Below are positions 11,942-21,797 of a DNA stretch of 64,000 nt, piece after piece (the first letter of the stretch is position 1; each line of letters starts with the position of its first letter). The notes under the pieces were generated by a model. The model saw only the letters and a list, made by a program, of their open reading frames with translations. It ran no database searches and was not told where the DNA came from. The stretch is from Coleophoma eucalyptorum. Lineage: Eukaryota > Ascomycota > Leotiomycetes > Helotiales > Dermateaceae. The translations under genes were made by a program, and so were the position numbers. The stretch is from NCBI GenBank assembly GCA_026120035.1, contig JALRME010000006.1, positions 62,001 through 126,000 on the forward strand, read 5' to 3'.

Positions 11942-12582
11942 GGGAGCTAATAGAGTAAATACTAGGGCCTCGTTTCCCTTGCCGCGGTCCTATATGTGCA
12001 GCTTTACGAATTTCTTTTCATCTGTGTGGCATATTTCTTCAAACAAATGGTATTCTACTTACGCATTTCCAATGGCACGGCTTTCAGGACAAGCATCTGT
12101 TCTATACAATCAATTCATTAACTACCTGTTCTTGGCTCTCAGTAACGTACATGTAGATCCATTACAGTGACTTTCATCATGATCATAGAAGCGACCTCAA
12201 CTTAGATTTCATTCTATCCTATTTAACAACGAAGTCAAGGAAACAAGACAACCCCGTTTCAGTACGTATCGCGTCCCTTATTCTTGGCGTTTTCTTTATT
12301 TGGAAATTCTACTCCACACTCTTACTATTCTCCGTATGGCTTCTGAAAAATTCGGAAGTTCCTAGGGCTGCGGAGACGGGTATGATCACGTGTGCATCTA
12401 TTTTGCAGCATCCCACCTTCAGTAATATGTACTGATATTGTAGCACAAAATTTATCCATCAACCCTCCGTTCTGACTTGGTGTTATATTATACCAGGCAG
12501 TACTGAAACAGATCATACGTAGAGGCACTTAAGCATCAAATAGGTGACCAGATCTCTATAAGCGAGCACGGAAACTATCAAG
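11942..12582. other. Intergenic, dipeptidase promoter region
   Basis: No gene was recognised. A CACGTG box lies at 12387-12392, about 190 bp before the dipeptidase start. The rest shows no repeat or RNA gene. Confidence 0.4.
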
Positions 12583-14129
12583 ATGAGCCAGCCGCCAAAG
12601 AATCAAGGGAGCCTCACGGCTTCGACGCTCAAATGGCTCGGTTTGGTTTCAATTCCACTTCTGGCAATTGGCAGCCACCTCTACCTTTCTCCTTCAACCC
12701 AGCAGCAAAAGGCAATCATCGACCCTCTGGATTTCAAGTCCCGTGCCGAGTACTTGATGAACACCACTCCACTCATTGATGGACACAACGATTTGCCTTA
12801 CCTCTTAAGACTAGAATTGAAAAACCGGATTTATGATGTGGAGAAGTTTGATTTTAGAGAAGGTATGCCCCAGGTGTGATGCAGGAGACATTATATGAGA
12901 CTTGCTTCAGGAGACTGACCCTGATATGTAGGTTTGGCAAGCCACACAGATCTGGCACGTTTGCAGCAAGGAAAAATTGGGGGCCAGTTCTGGTCGGTCT
13001 TTGTAGAGGTAGAGACTGACAATTATCCCTGACGAAGGCGAGCTGACATGTAAAAGTGTCCCAGTATTGAAGATCTCGATGATCCAAGTGTATGCTTTTC
13101 CCTCAACCCCCCCCCCCCCCACAGATTCATCATCTGATAAAGACCACAGCACAATGTTCGGGATACACTCGAACAAATAGACGTTGCCAAACGATTATTC
13201 GAGGCTTTTCCCACTTCTCTACACTACTGTACCACGTCTGCCTGTGCCATCTCCGCCTTCAAGGATGGACGGATCGCCTCCATGCTCGGAGCCGAAGGTC
13301 TTCATCAAGCAACATCATCCATCGCAACGATCCGACAGTTCTACACTCTTGGCGTACGATATATCACCCTGACGCATAACTGTGATAATCCATTTGCCAT
13401 CGCCGCATCATCAGTGACAGCTGGCGCGGCCGATACCGGACTTACAGAATTCGGGGACCAAACCGTGAAGGAGATGAACCGTCTGGGTATGATGGTTGAC
13501 CTCAGTCATGTGAGCCATCAGACGATGAGAGACGTGCTGGATATTGCGAAGAGTCCCGTCATGTTTTCGCACACAGCCTGCTTTGCCCTCGCTGGGAATT
13601 ACCGCAATGTTCCGGACGATGTTCTTTCCCGGTTGAAAGTCAATGGTGGTGTGGTGATGGTCTTTTTTGTAAAGAGGTTCTTGAACGCTGAGAATCCCGA
13701 GAGCGCGAATTTAGATACAGCGCTGGACCATATCTTCCATGTGGCAGAAATTGCCGGCTGGGATCATGTTGGGATTGGTAAGCTTTATTCTTATTGACTT
13801 TCTTCTATATGCTAATGTCTTGTAAAGGGGCTGACTTTGACGGCACTGTTACACTTGCAAATGGTATAGATGATGTCTCAGCATACCCTAACCTCATTGA
13901 AGGTGTCCTCAAACGTGGTGCCACTGATGAGCAAGTGAGGAAACTACTTGGAGAGAATATCCTGAGAGTCTGGGCAGAAAATGAGAAAGTAGCGGAGAGA
14001 CTGCAGGGAGATGGCATGTTACCAGTGGAAGAGGTTTGGGATGGGAGAAAATGGAGCCGATGGGACAACCCTCTACCGGTCATGATTCCTGGAAACCAAG
14101 AGAGAATTCGAGCAGAAAATTATATTTGA
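12583..14129 (+). CDS. Membrane dipeptidase (peptidase family M19)
   Basis: Five exons (12583-12862, 12932-13008, 13057-13089, 13150-13777, 13828-14129) encode 439 residues. The 33-bp third exon ([11 protein letters not shown]) is needed for frame and for the conserved block. An N-terminal hydrophobic segment ([17 protein letters not shown]) near residues 18-34 acts as a signal anchor. Zinc ligands of the M19 family can be seen: His and Asp in [10 protein letters not shown], Glu in LGAEGLHQ, His in [10 protein letters not shown] and His in [14 protein letters not shown] and NILRVW close the barrel. The enzyme hydrolyses dipeptides, including D-containing ones, at the cell surface or in the secretory lumen. 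Intron 3 (13090-13149) contains a 14-base C run. The gene appears intact. Confidence 0.92.
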
Positions 14130-14292
14130 TGCACCTGGGATTCTTTCTTTTATTGTCAACCACGATAGTAATACAATTGGTAACCAGACAAATATATTCA
14201 AAGAAATCATATCTCAGAGTAGCACAGTATCTTGCTTGGACACAGTACTGTACTGAGCACTCTGCAGGAGTGCAAATATACTATCCATAACT

Positions 14293-15708
14293 TTAAGTAG
14301 AAGCATTTGTGACTACCGGCCACTTTGGTACAATTTCCTTCGCAAGACCAGCTCGTTCAATGACCGCCTTTCCAGCTTGGATTCCATCCTTCATAATAGC
14401 CTCTTCATCCATCGACATAAGCTTTCCATCCTCCACTAAAACCTTTCCATCGACGACTACCAGGTCTACATCTCCAGCATTGGTTGCATATACGACTGTA
14501 GCAACCGGGTCATAATTTGGTATTTGGTGTGCTCTCTTCAGCTTAATTCCTACGAAGTCGGCTTTCTTGCCAATCTCCAAACTGCCAATGCCACCAGGTC
14601 CATCGAGACCAAGTGCCTTCGCGCCGTTAATGGTGGCCATCTCAAGTGCTTCCTCTGCCGACACAACTTTTGGGTCCAGATTGTAGCCTTTGTGAATCCA
14701 AGACGCCAGTCTCATTTCTTGGAACAGATCCAGCATGTTATTGCAGGGTGCTCCATCACAGCCAATACCCACGTTAACGCCTGCTTTCAGTAACTTTGGT
14801 ACCGGACAGAAGCCAGAGCCAAGCTTCAAGTTAGAAGCTGGGCAGTGCGCAATATGGGTTCCTGTATCCTTTAGTCTTGAAATATCCGCATCCTCAACCC
14901 AGCACATATGGATTAATACTGTGCGGTTGGACAGCAATCCGATGGAATCACAGTATTCCATGGGCGACATATTAAATTGTTTGAAAACGTCATGATCCCC
15001 TTGCTCTTCCAGACAATGCATAGTAATGTGAATATCTCTAGCAGTTGCTTCTTGGCACATTCTCGTCAAGAATTTCGTGGTCACTCCTCCAGGAGTCCGG
15101 GCTCCAAACCAGACTTTAACTCGTCCGTCTGCAACGCCGTCATACTTTTCCCACATCTCAATAGCTGCGTCAAGTGTCTCAGCACCTTCTACAAGGCCTG
15201 GATGCATTCTTGTCCGAAATGCAGGTTGATCCGGATTGACATCCATGACCACTTTGCCCAGACATCCTCGGATCCCTGATTCTTCGACAGCTTTGACAAG
15301 ATTACTGAATCCGTAGCGCTCTGCCCACAGGCTCTCCAGAAAAGTTGTTGTACCCCCAAGAAGCATTTCAGCAATCGATAAACGTGCTGCTTGATATGCT
15401 TCTTCGGGCAAGATGCTGCCTTGCATGACCCAAATCCGATCACACATCCAACTGACCAGGTCGACATCATCAGCCGTTCCACGAAAGATTGATTGTACAA
15501 CATGCATATGTGTTGAGATCAGACCTGGAATTACGATGTGGTTCTGTAGATCGTAGGTTGAGACATTTGGGTACCGGAGAATAAGATCTTTGGATAACCC
15601 GATATCCTTGATTATCTTGTCTACGACAAGAATGGAGCCATCTAGATAGATTTCCCTCCTGTCATTGACCGTAATGATGGTAGCATGTGTATAAAGCTTC
15701 GAAGTCAT
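14293..15708 (-). CDS. Amidohydrolase (TRZ/ATZ, nucleoside/guanine deaminase-like)
   Basis: A single exon encodes 471 residues from the ATG at 15706-15708; the frame is open further upstream but without an ATG. It is a metal-dependent amidohydrolase of the TrzA/AtzA/SAH-deaminase type. IPGLISTHMHVVQ carries the HxH metal motif, ITMHCLEEQGDHD carries the third His, VLIHMCWVEDADI a further conserved His, and GIGCDGAPCNN the catalytic Asp. LGSLEIGKKADFV-like residues (GIGSLEIGKKADFVGI) form the usual C-terminal composite beta domain. Family members deaminate or dechlorinate purine-like and triazine rings, or act on 5-methylthioadenosine and S-adenosylhomocysteine. The substrate here cannot be assigned. 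There is no signal peptide, so it is likely cytosolic. An imperfect tandem duplication lies just upstream. Confidence 0.88.
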   Translation of the reverse strand: MTSKLYTHATIITVNDRREIYLDGSILVVDKIIKDIGLSKDLILRYPNVSTYDLQNHIVIPGLISTHMHVVQSIFRGTADDVDLVSWMCDRIWVMQGSILPEEAYQAARLSIAEMLLGGTTTFLESLWAERYGFSNLVKAVEESGIRGCLGKVVMDVNPDQPAFRTRMHPGLVEGAETLDAAIEMWEKYDGVADGRVKVWFGARTPGGVTTKFLTRMCQEATARDIHITMHCLEEQGDHDVFKQFNMSPMEYCDSIGLLSNRTVLIHMCWVEDADISRLKDTGTHIAHCPASNLKLGSGFCPVPKLLKAGVNVGIGCDGAPCNNMLDLFQEMRLASWIHKGYNLDPKVVSAEEALEMATINGAKALGLDGPGGIGSLEIGKKADFVGIKLKRAHQIPNYDPVATVVYATNAGDVDLVVVDGKVLVEDGKLMSMDEEAIMKDGIQAGKAVIERAGLAKEIVPKWPVVTNAST

Positions 15709-15725
15709 TTTGAGCAATGTTGATG

Positions 15726-15845
15726 TTGTTGGATGGTACTTGTCGAGGTAGAAATTCTCATCCCACCTCTTCACTTCACAATCTTATATTGTTAGATGAC
15801 ATTCGTCGAGGTAGCGATATTTCATCCCACTTCTTCACTTCACAA
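15726..15845. repeat. Imperfect direct repeat, two copies of about 57 bp
   Basis: Copy 1 (15726-15781) and copy 2 (15789-15845) share TTGTTRGATG, then TCGAGGTAG, then TCATCCCACYTCTTCACTTC, with a few substitutions and one length difference. The pair is separated by 7 bp. It lies immediately upstream of the amidohydrolase start at 15708, so it probably falls in its promoter or 5' leader. Confidence 0.85.
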
Positions 15846-16292
15846 GTGGCCAATCAGAACATGGCCATACCAGTACCCCAAGGCAGAATTAATACGCTAC
15901 GTTCGTACTATTGATCTAGCAGAGAAGAGGTGCCGCTTTGGGGGTATTGAAACATGGATCATAGTAGCCTGTAATTTGAGACAATTTTGCTCGTTTCGAC
16001 ATGTCGACACAACACATCCAAATCGCGAATTAGTTATTGGGGCTTTGTGACAAGTACGGAACATTTAAAAACGTGAAAGACCTCATTATTAATGTCAGAA
16101 AGTTACTACCATCTGATATTAACGATCTCGAGTCCATGTTGGGCTGGCGTTGCTCTATTGAAGTGAAGTTAGCTCAACGAGAACACTCGTGGAGAGATCG
16201 AAAATAAAAGAGAACGGATGTATTGGATTCATTAATAAAGTATGCACGCACAATCCCACCTTCACAATCCATAATCCACCAAGTTCAATCGT
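15846..16292. other. Intergenic, nothing recognised
   Basis: This lies between the amidohydrolase promoter and the 3' end of PER1. No RNA gene or extra repeat was seen. Confidence 0.4.
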
Positions 16293-17364
16293 TTACGCCT
16301 TAAGTCTTTGGCCTGCCATATCATCTTGAGAATCCTTAACAAGAAAGCTAGAATGTAAATCAGCGGGATGCTAGAAAACAGATTGGCGATATGACTTACT
16401 TGTACCAAAGGATAGTTGGAAAAACTGTACCAAGATGCCATAAACTATGGGCATCCAAGTAACCGAATACAGGCGGGAAGTCTAGAAGTTCCAGGCTCAT
16501 AACGAGCATCAACCATGCAACTACAAGACCAGGCCAAGCTGCCCACGTTCTCTTCGATTTCCTGTATTTGTTGAAACTGAACCAACTCCACAAGGCATTT
16601 TGAGTAACACCAACCACAACATTCGCAGTCATGTTGTAACCGTAGTCCCAGTCGTAGTATTTGAGGTACATGACATGGGCCATGAACATTACGATACAAA
16701 GCACAGTCCATGCTCGGAGGATTGACCTTGTCTTTCGACCACCCTGATCCATTCGGAAGATCCGGATGGGCGCATAGTACAATCCATAAAGTACACTTGC
16801 GCCGGCCGCAAAATAATCTAGCTCCTCGGTGGACTTGAAGTCTCGTACATGAAATATCATGCTAAAAGTCCAGCTCGCCATGCCGAGGTATGATAGGAAA
16901 CAGTAATACTTTCGTAAAGTGTAGTTCGAGGGAATATTTGTTCGAAGCTTGTTAAGGCCGTCTTGGTGCGCCAAGAAATTGAAGAGGGAGAAGAGGACTG
17001 AGAGCGGCTCTTGAACACCCCATAATCGTTGGAAAGGCCACTTGCCATGGTATTGAACGATGGGCTGTGATGCAGCAATACGTTGGTTGGTGACAATATG
17101 TTGGCAGGTGTAATCGCATTCTTGAGGACAGTCCCAGAGGAGGAGTCGATGTATTAAGGGGATAGGTGTCGCCTTGCTGCCTACAGCGCAGTTCTCCTTT
17201 TCACAAACCTGAAGCTGTTAGACGAATGCTTTTGTGAAGGAGACCAAACGTACGTTGACACATTCTCGAAACGCTGGATCTCGGTCACCAACAGATGCGA
17301 GAACAGTAGATACAAACAAGAGGAATAGCGGTAACCGCAGAATGCGTCCGTCCCTCAAGATCAT
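16293..17364 (-). CDS. PER1: PER1/PGAP3, GPI-anchor lipid remodelling phospholipase
   Basis: Three exons (17254-17364, 16400-17208, 16293-16347) encode 324 residues. The first exon is a signal peptide plus mature start: MILRDGRILRLPLFLLFVST.. then VLASVGDRDPAFRECVN. Splicing to VCEKENC continues the conserved Cys-rich lumenal segment (LLLWDCPQECDYTCQ, HIVTNQRI, QYHGKWPF). The seven-helix Per1 domain follows: HQDGLNKLR, NYTLRKYYCFLSYLGM, MIFHVRDFKSTEELDYF, APIRIFR, and FPPVFGYLDAHSLWH carrying the Asp/His residues typical of the CREST-like superfamily. The last exon adds NFLVKDSQDDMAGQRLKA. Per1 is an ER protein that removes the sn-2 acyl chain from GPI-anchored proteins so that the lipid can be remodelled. 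GPI13, an enzyme of the same pathway, lies 27 kb away. Confidence 0.93.
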
Positions 17365-18216
17365 TTTGTTGTTTATGTTGACTTTAAAGATGATCTCTCG
17401 ACTTGGGGAACAAAGTGCTTTGGCACCTCGGCCGCGCTTCCGGTAAGCTTAATTATTCCTCCGCTATATCACGTGCACAAGGCTAACGGCTATGGCGTTA
17501 GCAGCCGGTGATCTGTATTTAATATGATTCAGATTGCAAATTGAATCAATTTCCTGTTTGGTTTTTGCCAGACTGCTATTCTTATCCTTCCAAGCAAAGA
17601 TTGCCCGGAAAGTGGATATTTTTGCAAAGTATTCATGAGAAGCCTGAGAAATTTAATAGTGCGGTATTAGTTAGCATGGAGCAGGGCTGCAATTGAAGAA
17701 ATTGAATAAAAACTATAGTACAATATTTCCTGAATAACGTCGTAATCTTTGAGGATATTTGGTAGTACTTGTAGACACTCTGTCCTCGTAGTCGCGGGCT
17801 TGGTCAGGAGTAAGGGATATACCAGAAAATCACAAGGGATTATCACCGTCGCTTAAAGTAATTCATGCCCCCCCACGGCAACCCAAAGTTTAGCGCCCCC
17901 GTACCAAGGCTGAAGTGGTTGGAATTTATCAGGTTGCACCTATATCAAAAGCATGCTCGACGAGTTTATCTAGAAACCTCATGCAAAAGGACTGCATACA
18001 GTCTGCATACATGAAGTGTTTTGCGATCCAAGTTCGACCACAAAACAGGGAAATTTCATAATAGGTACACGCACGGCCTACCAATATCGGCAAGGCGATG
18101 GTGGAGGTGGCTAATCTCTTTTACCGAGATAATCTTGAGGAAGCCAAAAAGAAAACTTATTGTCAACTGAATGGATTCAATTCAGATCTCGCGAGCAAAA
18201 AGCAAAAAATTAAGTT
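17365..18216. other. Intergenic, PER1 upstream region
   Basis: TATATCACGTG lies at 17465-17475, about 100 bp before the PER1 start, the closest of the three copies to a gene. The rest (17480-18216) has short C runs near 17870-17900 and no gene that I can support. Confidence 0.4.
17465..17475. promoter_or_regulatory. TATATCACGTG box in the PER1 promoter
   Basis: This exact 11-mer, with the bHLH core CACGTG, sits 101 bp upstream of the PER1 start codon. The same 11-mer occurs at 3381-3391 and 8777-8787. Function is inferred from recurrence and position. Confidence 0.4.
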
Positions 18217-18306
18217 TGGAGCGGCGGAGGATCGAACTCCGGACTTCATCGACGTTATACAACAGGTGTTTGCAAACGAGGCACTCTACCACTGAGTTAC
18301 AGCCCC
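18217..18306 (-). tRNA. tRNA-Ala (UGC) with an 18-nt intron
   Basis: On the minus strand the cloverleaf is: acceptor GGGGCTG/CCGCTCC, D stem ACTC/GAGT, anticodon stem CCTCG/CGATG, five-base variable loop AAGTC, and a perfect T stem CGGAG/CTCCG around TTCGATC. Discriminator is A. The anticodon is TGC (18272-18274 on the plus strand). An 18-base intron (18253-18270) follows position 37, the canonical nuclear site. G3 faces U70, the alanine identity pair, which supports the Ala call. A run of six T about 7 bases downstream fits RNA polymerase III termination. There is one mismatch in the acceptor stem (T6-C67) and one in the anticodon stem (C28-T42), so reduced function is possible. Confidence 0.75.
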
Positions 18307-19003
18307 TTAATTGATATCTAGATCTTCTAATTTAATTATATATTTACATTCAAATTTCAAAAAATCTCGTCAGCTATCGATACGTCCTTTCGAGCTGTTA
18401 TTACAAGTTCTAAAATTTGGGCACTGTACTTTCATGGTGAACAGTAGTCAGTTGCATCATAACCACACATGAGGAGCTTAGGTTGAAGTCTATCTAGTAT
18501 TCATAATGTTCTAAATCCTACCAAGAGGACGAAGCAGAGCCGTGGCTAGAACCATAGGATATCTCTAGTATTAATTGTATACACAGCCATGTAAACACCA
18601 CAGACCAAGTACATAACGGCCACAGCCAAAAGATTGTAAGCCCGGAGGCCGACCAAACCCGATCATCGATTTCTTCCATGTCTCGTGAATTGTAAAGCAG
18701 CAAAAGAGGCCATATACAAGGGTAATACCTCCAGCCTTGATACTGATAAACAGAAAAGTACTGAGCAGAAACAAAAAACCAACCACTAAGTGTACCTGAA
18801 GAGTATGTACCCAAAGAGTATGTACCAAGAATTTCAACCTCCACATCCCTCTCCCATTCAAACGCCATGTACGTTTCCCGAGAAGTGTCATCATTGTCCC
18901 CTTTTTCTCGTTTTCAAAAGAGCAATTAGACGGAAAACGAAAAAAGACGTTTTCTGCCAGTCATTAATATATTTCCAACTTCCTCCTATGCCCATCATTA
19001 ATC
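18307..19003. other. Intergenic, nothing firm
   Basis: Two overlapping minus-strand frames of 107-116 codons (18518-18894) are Trp/Leu/Phe-rich but match no family I know, and neither has supporting signals. A short tandem AGAGTATGTACC occurs twice near 18806-18830. Confidence 0.4.
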
Positions 19004-20626
19004 TTAACCCTGTTTCATCTCGCCAGCGGTCTTCGGAATTCCATTTCCATCGAAAGTAGTGCGGCCATCTCGCCAATTCAGGACGAAAACTGTATCCATG
19101 CCTCGAGGTCCATTCTCGATCTCTTGAACGCCTTCCTTGAAGTATATTTGTCGAACAATCCCTCCCTTCCCAGTACTAGATCCAAATTCGTCGACAACCA
19201 TGGAATCAAGAAGTTTGTAGCTGACCTTTTCCTTCTCTTCAAGTTTGGGTCGAAGTGGGGCGAGTGAGTGGAGGACGTTGATGGCATCAACCCACGTTTC
19301 TTCCATGCGCCCTAGATCCAGTCTCTCCGTTTCTCGACCAGGAACTACACTTAGGACACCGGACGCTTTACCGGAGAGAAGTCCTGAGGAATACTCAACA
19401 ATCGAAAATCCGTTCGAAAGTACGACTTGATCATTGAAATTCCATCGTTGTAGGAAACAGTTATCGCAAATATCTGCAACAAGATGCATCTTCTCCATTT
19501 CAAGCTTGTATCCAGCAGCACTTCCTTCCTTCCAGTGATGTAACGAGAGAATGTCTCGGCCTGATTCGTAAAACCCGGAAAGATCGCCATGCATATCTAC
19601 CTGATGCAATTCAGGAATGTGCGTAAGTTTCGTCGGAGAGTAGCGATATACGCAATCCATAACACTGATATCACCAGCAGTGGTCCGGAGGTTTTCCTTA
19701 CACTCTTCGGTATGGTTATCCAGTATGCCAGCCATTGGCACAGATAGAATGATTCCTGCGCCGCCAAAGCCCATTAATCCATAATGGTTCACAGCCCACC
19801 AATCCTCTGACAGAGAACCTATGTATTGCGGTATCGTGCTGTCGTGCTTAGCTAACATGACCTGTAAATCGAACATTGAAGGGAAGAAAGTATCGTCGTC
19901 GATAAGGGTAATCCATTGTGTCTTGGCATCTCTATGCGCGTACATAACATTGACGAGAGAGAAGTACCGCTGCGCAAACGAATCCGACTTCTTATCCTTT
20001 ATAATCGGGCGCACTGGATGCATAACCGTTGCAATGATGCCCAGATCTCGCATTGCTTTTTGTACTTTGGCCATTTCCCGCTCGTCTGCTGCGATCTCCT
20101 TTCCATCCTTGCTATCAATCACAATGCAGTACAGTTGTGCGCCAGTATGCGGTAGCCAGCGAGCTAAGTGCTTCACGGTTTCCTTTAAACGCCCAATTGT
20201 AGTCTGTAGACCAAATATCATGTTCGCTGCGTCGATCGTTTCAATAGGCCGCGCCGTGACGTCGAGTATGAGTGGAGGAGGGCAGTGTTCCATTCGTGTG
20301 ACCACCGAGCCGGTCAAATCGACAGTTTTGACATTTTTGAAGAGAGGGGCATCCACGGTGGTGACCGAGGGTCTCTTCATCCCCTCGATCGGATTGGTGA
20401 CAATGTCTCGGGACGCATATTTTATCGGATATGTGAATTGATAAGGCTCAAGCCATCCTAAATGTTCTGTACAATCCGGCTCCTCTGACGTCTTCGATTT
20501 TCCAATTGGAAATTTCGCCAAGTTCTGCCCATCACCTCCATAACGTGCCACAAATATGATTGAAGTGACGATTGTGATGAAGACAACGAGTGTCAGAGGT
20601 CTTCTTGGGGGCATTGTCTGGCGCAT
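19004..20626 (-). CDS. GT31-like Golgi glycosyltransferase (fringe-related)
   Basis: A single exon encodes 540 residues. The start MRQTMPPRRP is followed by one membrane anchor (LTLVVFITIVTSIIFVA), so this is a type II protein with the catalytic domain in the Golgi lumen. The domain contains MIFGLQTTIGRLKETV, HLARWLPHTGAQLYC, FAQRYFSLVNVMYAHRD and WITLIDDDTFFPSM. The DDD triad is the metal and nucleotide-sugar site of fringe-like GT31 enzymes. YGLMGFGGAGIILS and DISVMDCVY follow in the right order. This architecture is common in filamentous fungi and the sugar and acceptor are not known. Length and motifs look complete. It is divergent from the RING-CH gene, sharing a 1.2-kb upstream region. 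Confidence 0.85.
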   Translation of the reverse strand: MRQTMPPRRPLTLVVFITIVTSIIFVARYGGDGQNLAKFPIGKSKTSEEPDCTEHLGWLEPYQFTYPIKYASRDIVTNPIEGMKRPSVTTVDAPLFKNVKTVDLTGSVVTRMEHCPPPLILDVTARPIETIDAANMIFGLQTTIGRLKETVKHLARWLPHTGAQLYCIVIDSKDGKEIAADEREMAKVQKAMRDLGIIATVMHPVRPIIKDKKSDSFAQRYFSLVNVMYAHRDAKTQWITLIDDDTFFPSMFDLQVMLAKHDSTIPQYIGSLSEDWWAVNHYGLMGFGGAGIILSVPMAGILDNHTEECKENLRTTAGDISVMDCVYRYSPTKLTHIPELHQVDMHGDLSGFYESGRDILSLHHWKEGSAAGYKLEMEKMHLVADICDNCFLQRWNFNDQVVLSNGFSIVEYSSGLLSGKASGVLSVVPGRETERLDLGRMEETWVDAINVLHSLAPLRPKLEEKEKVSYKLLDSMVVDEFGSSTGKGGIVRQIYFKEGVQEIENGPRGMDTVFVLNWRDGRTTFDGNGIPKTAGEMKQG

Positions 20627-21797
20627 ACAAAAAGCGCTGGCACATCAGATGGTAGTATGTCTGATGTCTGTGTCTGTGTCTATGTTGCGGTCGGGGTTCG
20701 AAACAAGATGATGTTCATAACGTTCTGTGCGCACAAGAGCAAGCAAGCTTTGTCTGTGAGGCCAGGAAAGCTCTAGGGATGACGATGGTATAGGTAAAGT
20801 TTGGAGCGATTGCGCCGCTAAGTGAAGATGGGCAAAAGAGCGGCCACACTTGACGGGCGACGGCGAGGGAGGTAGTAGAAGTGTCGAAAGGGGAGCAGAC
20901 AGGACACGACACGCGGGCAAGAGGCAAAGCAAAGGTGGTAATTGAGGTTGATGATAGCCAGCAACTCCAACCTACCAGAATGGATACGCAACGCGTTTAG
21001 GTGACTAAAAATGGATATCATCTCGTTATCCCGGGCTAGTTGGTGCGGCTAAAAGACGAAGTGGGAGGATCCACCAGGTTCTTGCCACCATTTCCACCTT
21101 TTGCTCTGGCTGCCATGGGCGTCTGAGGTCGCTTATCTGCTGCTGAATAATCACTCTAAATTGTGATACCGTTTTGTTCGTGGCCCTACGCGTACTCTGA
21201 GGTGGCCTCCGAAGAATAGACAGTGTATTTTAACCCATTCATGCCCCGACTAGAATCTTTTGCCCCTGAGATGATGTCGCCGAGAAAACCCGGGGCCTTG
21301 TATTATCTAGGACTTTCATTGCCGGTCTCTTTGCTGAAGTCGGAATAGGCAACATACTCCGTGTTGGCTTGACAGGGTGTCTGAAGTGGGTGGTCTTGGC
21401 ATTAGAGGAGCAAATTATCCGATTTTGAAAATAATGCGGTATTGACGAGTCGTCCGCCAAGGCCAAAGACATGGAGTAGTGAGTATTCAGGTATGGAGAA
21501 ATAAAGCACCCAGACATCAGATCAGAGCTCAAGCCATCTGATAAGGGGATGCCTCGTGTAAGGAATTTACCGTTAGCAATAATGACTTGCCTCGGCTCGG
21601 AGTATTATATTACCGTGCCTCGCTTCGCAAATGCTGTCATAGACCGACATCACTGGACTCAGAAGGAAGCATACGAGATGTGACCTTGCCCTATTCCGCG
21701 AGACATCACCTTGTCCTACCACTGCAGTTTCTGCTGGGCAACTCTAAGGATCGAACCACAAATACGTCTACGAGTCACGGCCGAAGTATAATCCAGC
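20627..21797. other. Divergent promoter region between GT31 and RING-CH genes
   Basis: A 1.17-kb region feeds both flanking genes. Minus-strand frames of 95-97 codons (20645-20932, 21239-21532) overlap with no motifs and are treated as chance. A run of TGTCTG repeats lies near 20656-20680. Confidence 0.4.

Noticed and set aside
18518..18894. Hydrophobic minus-strand frames of 107 and 116 codons
   Set aside because: Two frames overlap in the same place, neither shows a known motif or splice extension, and composition follows local base skew.
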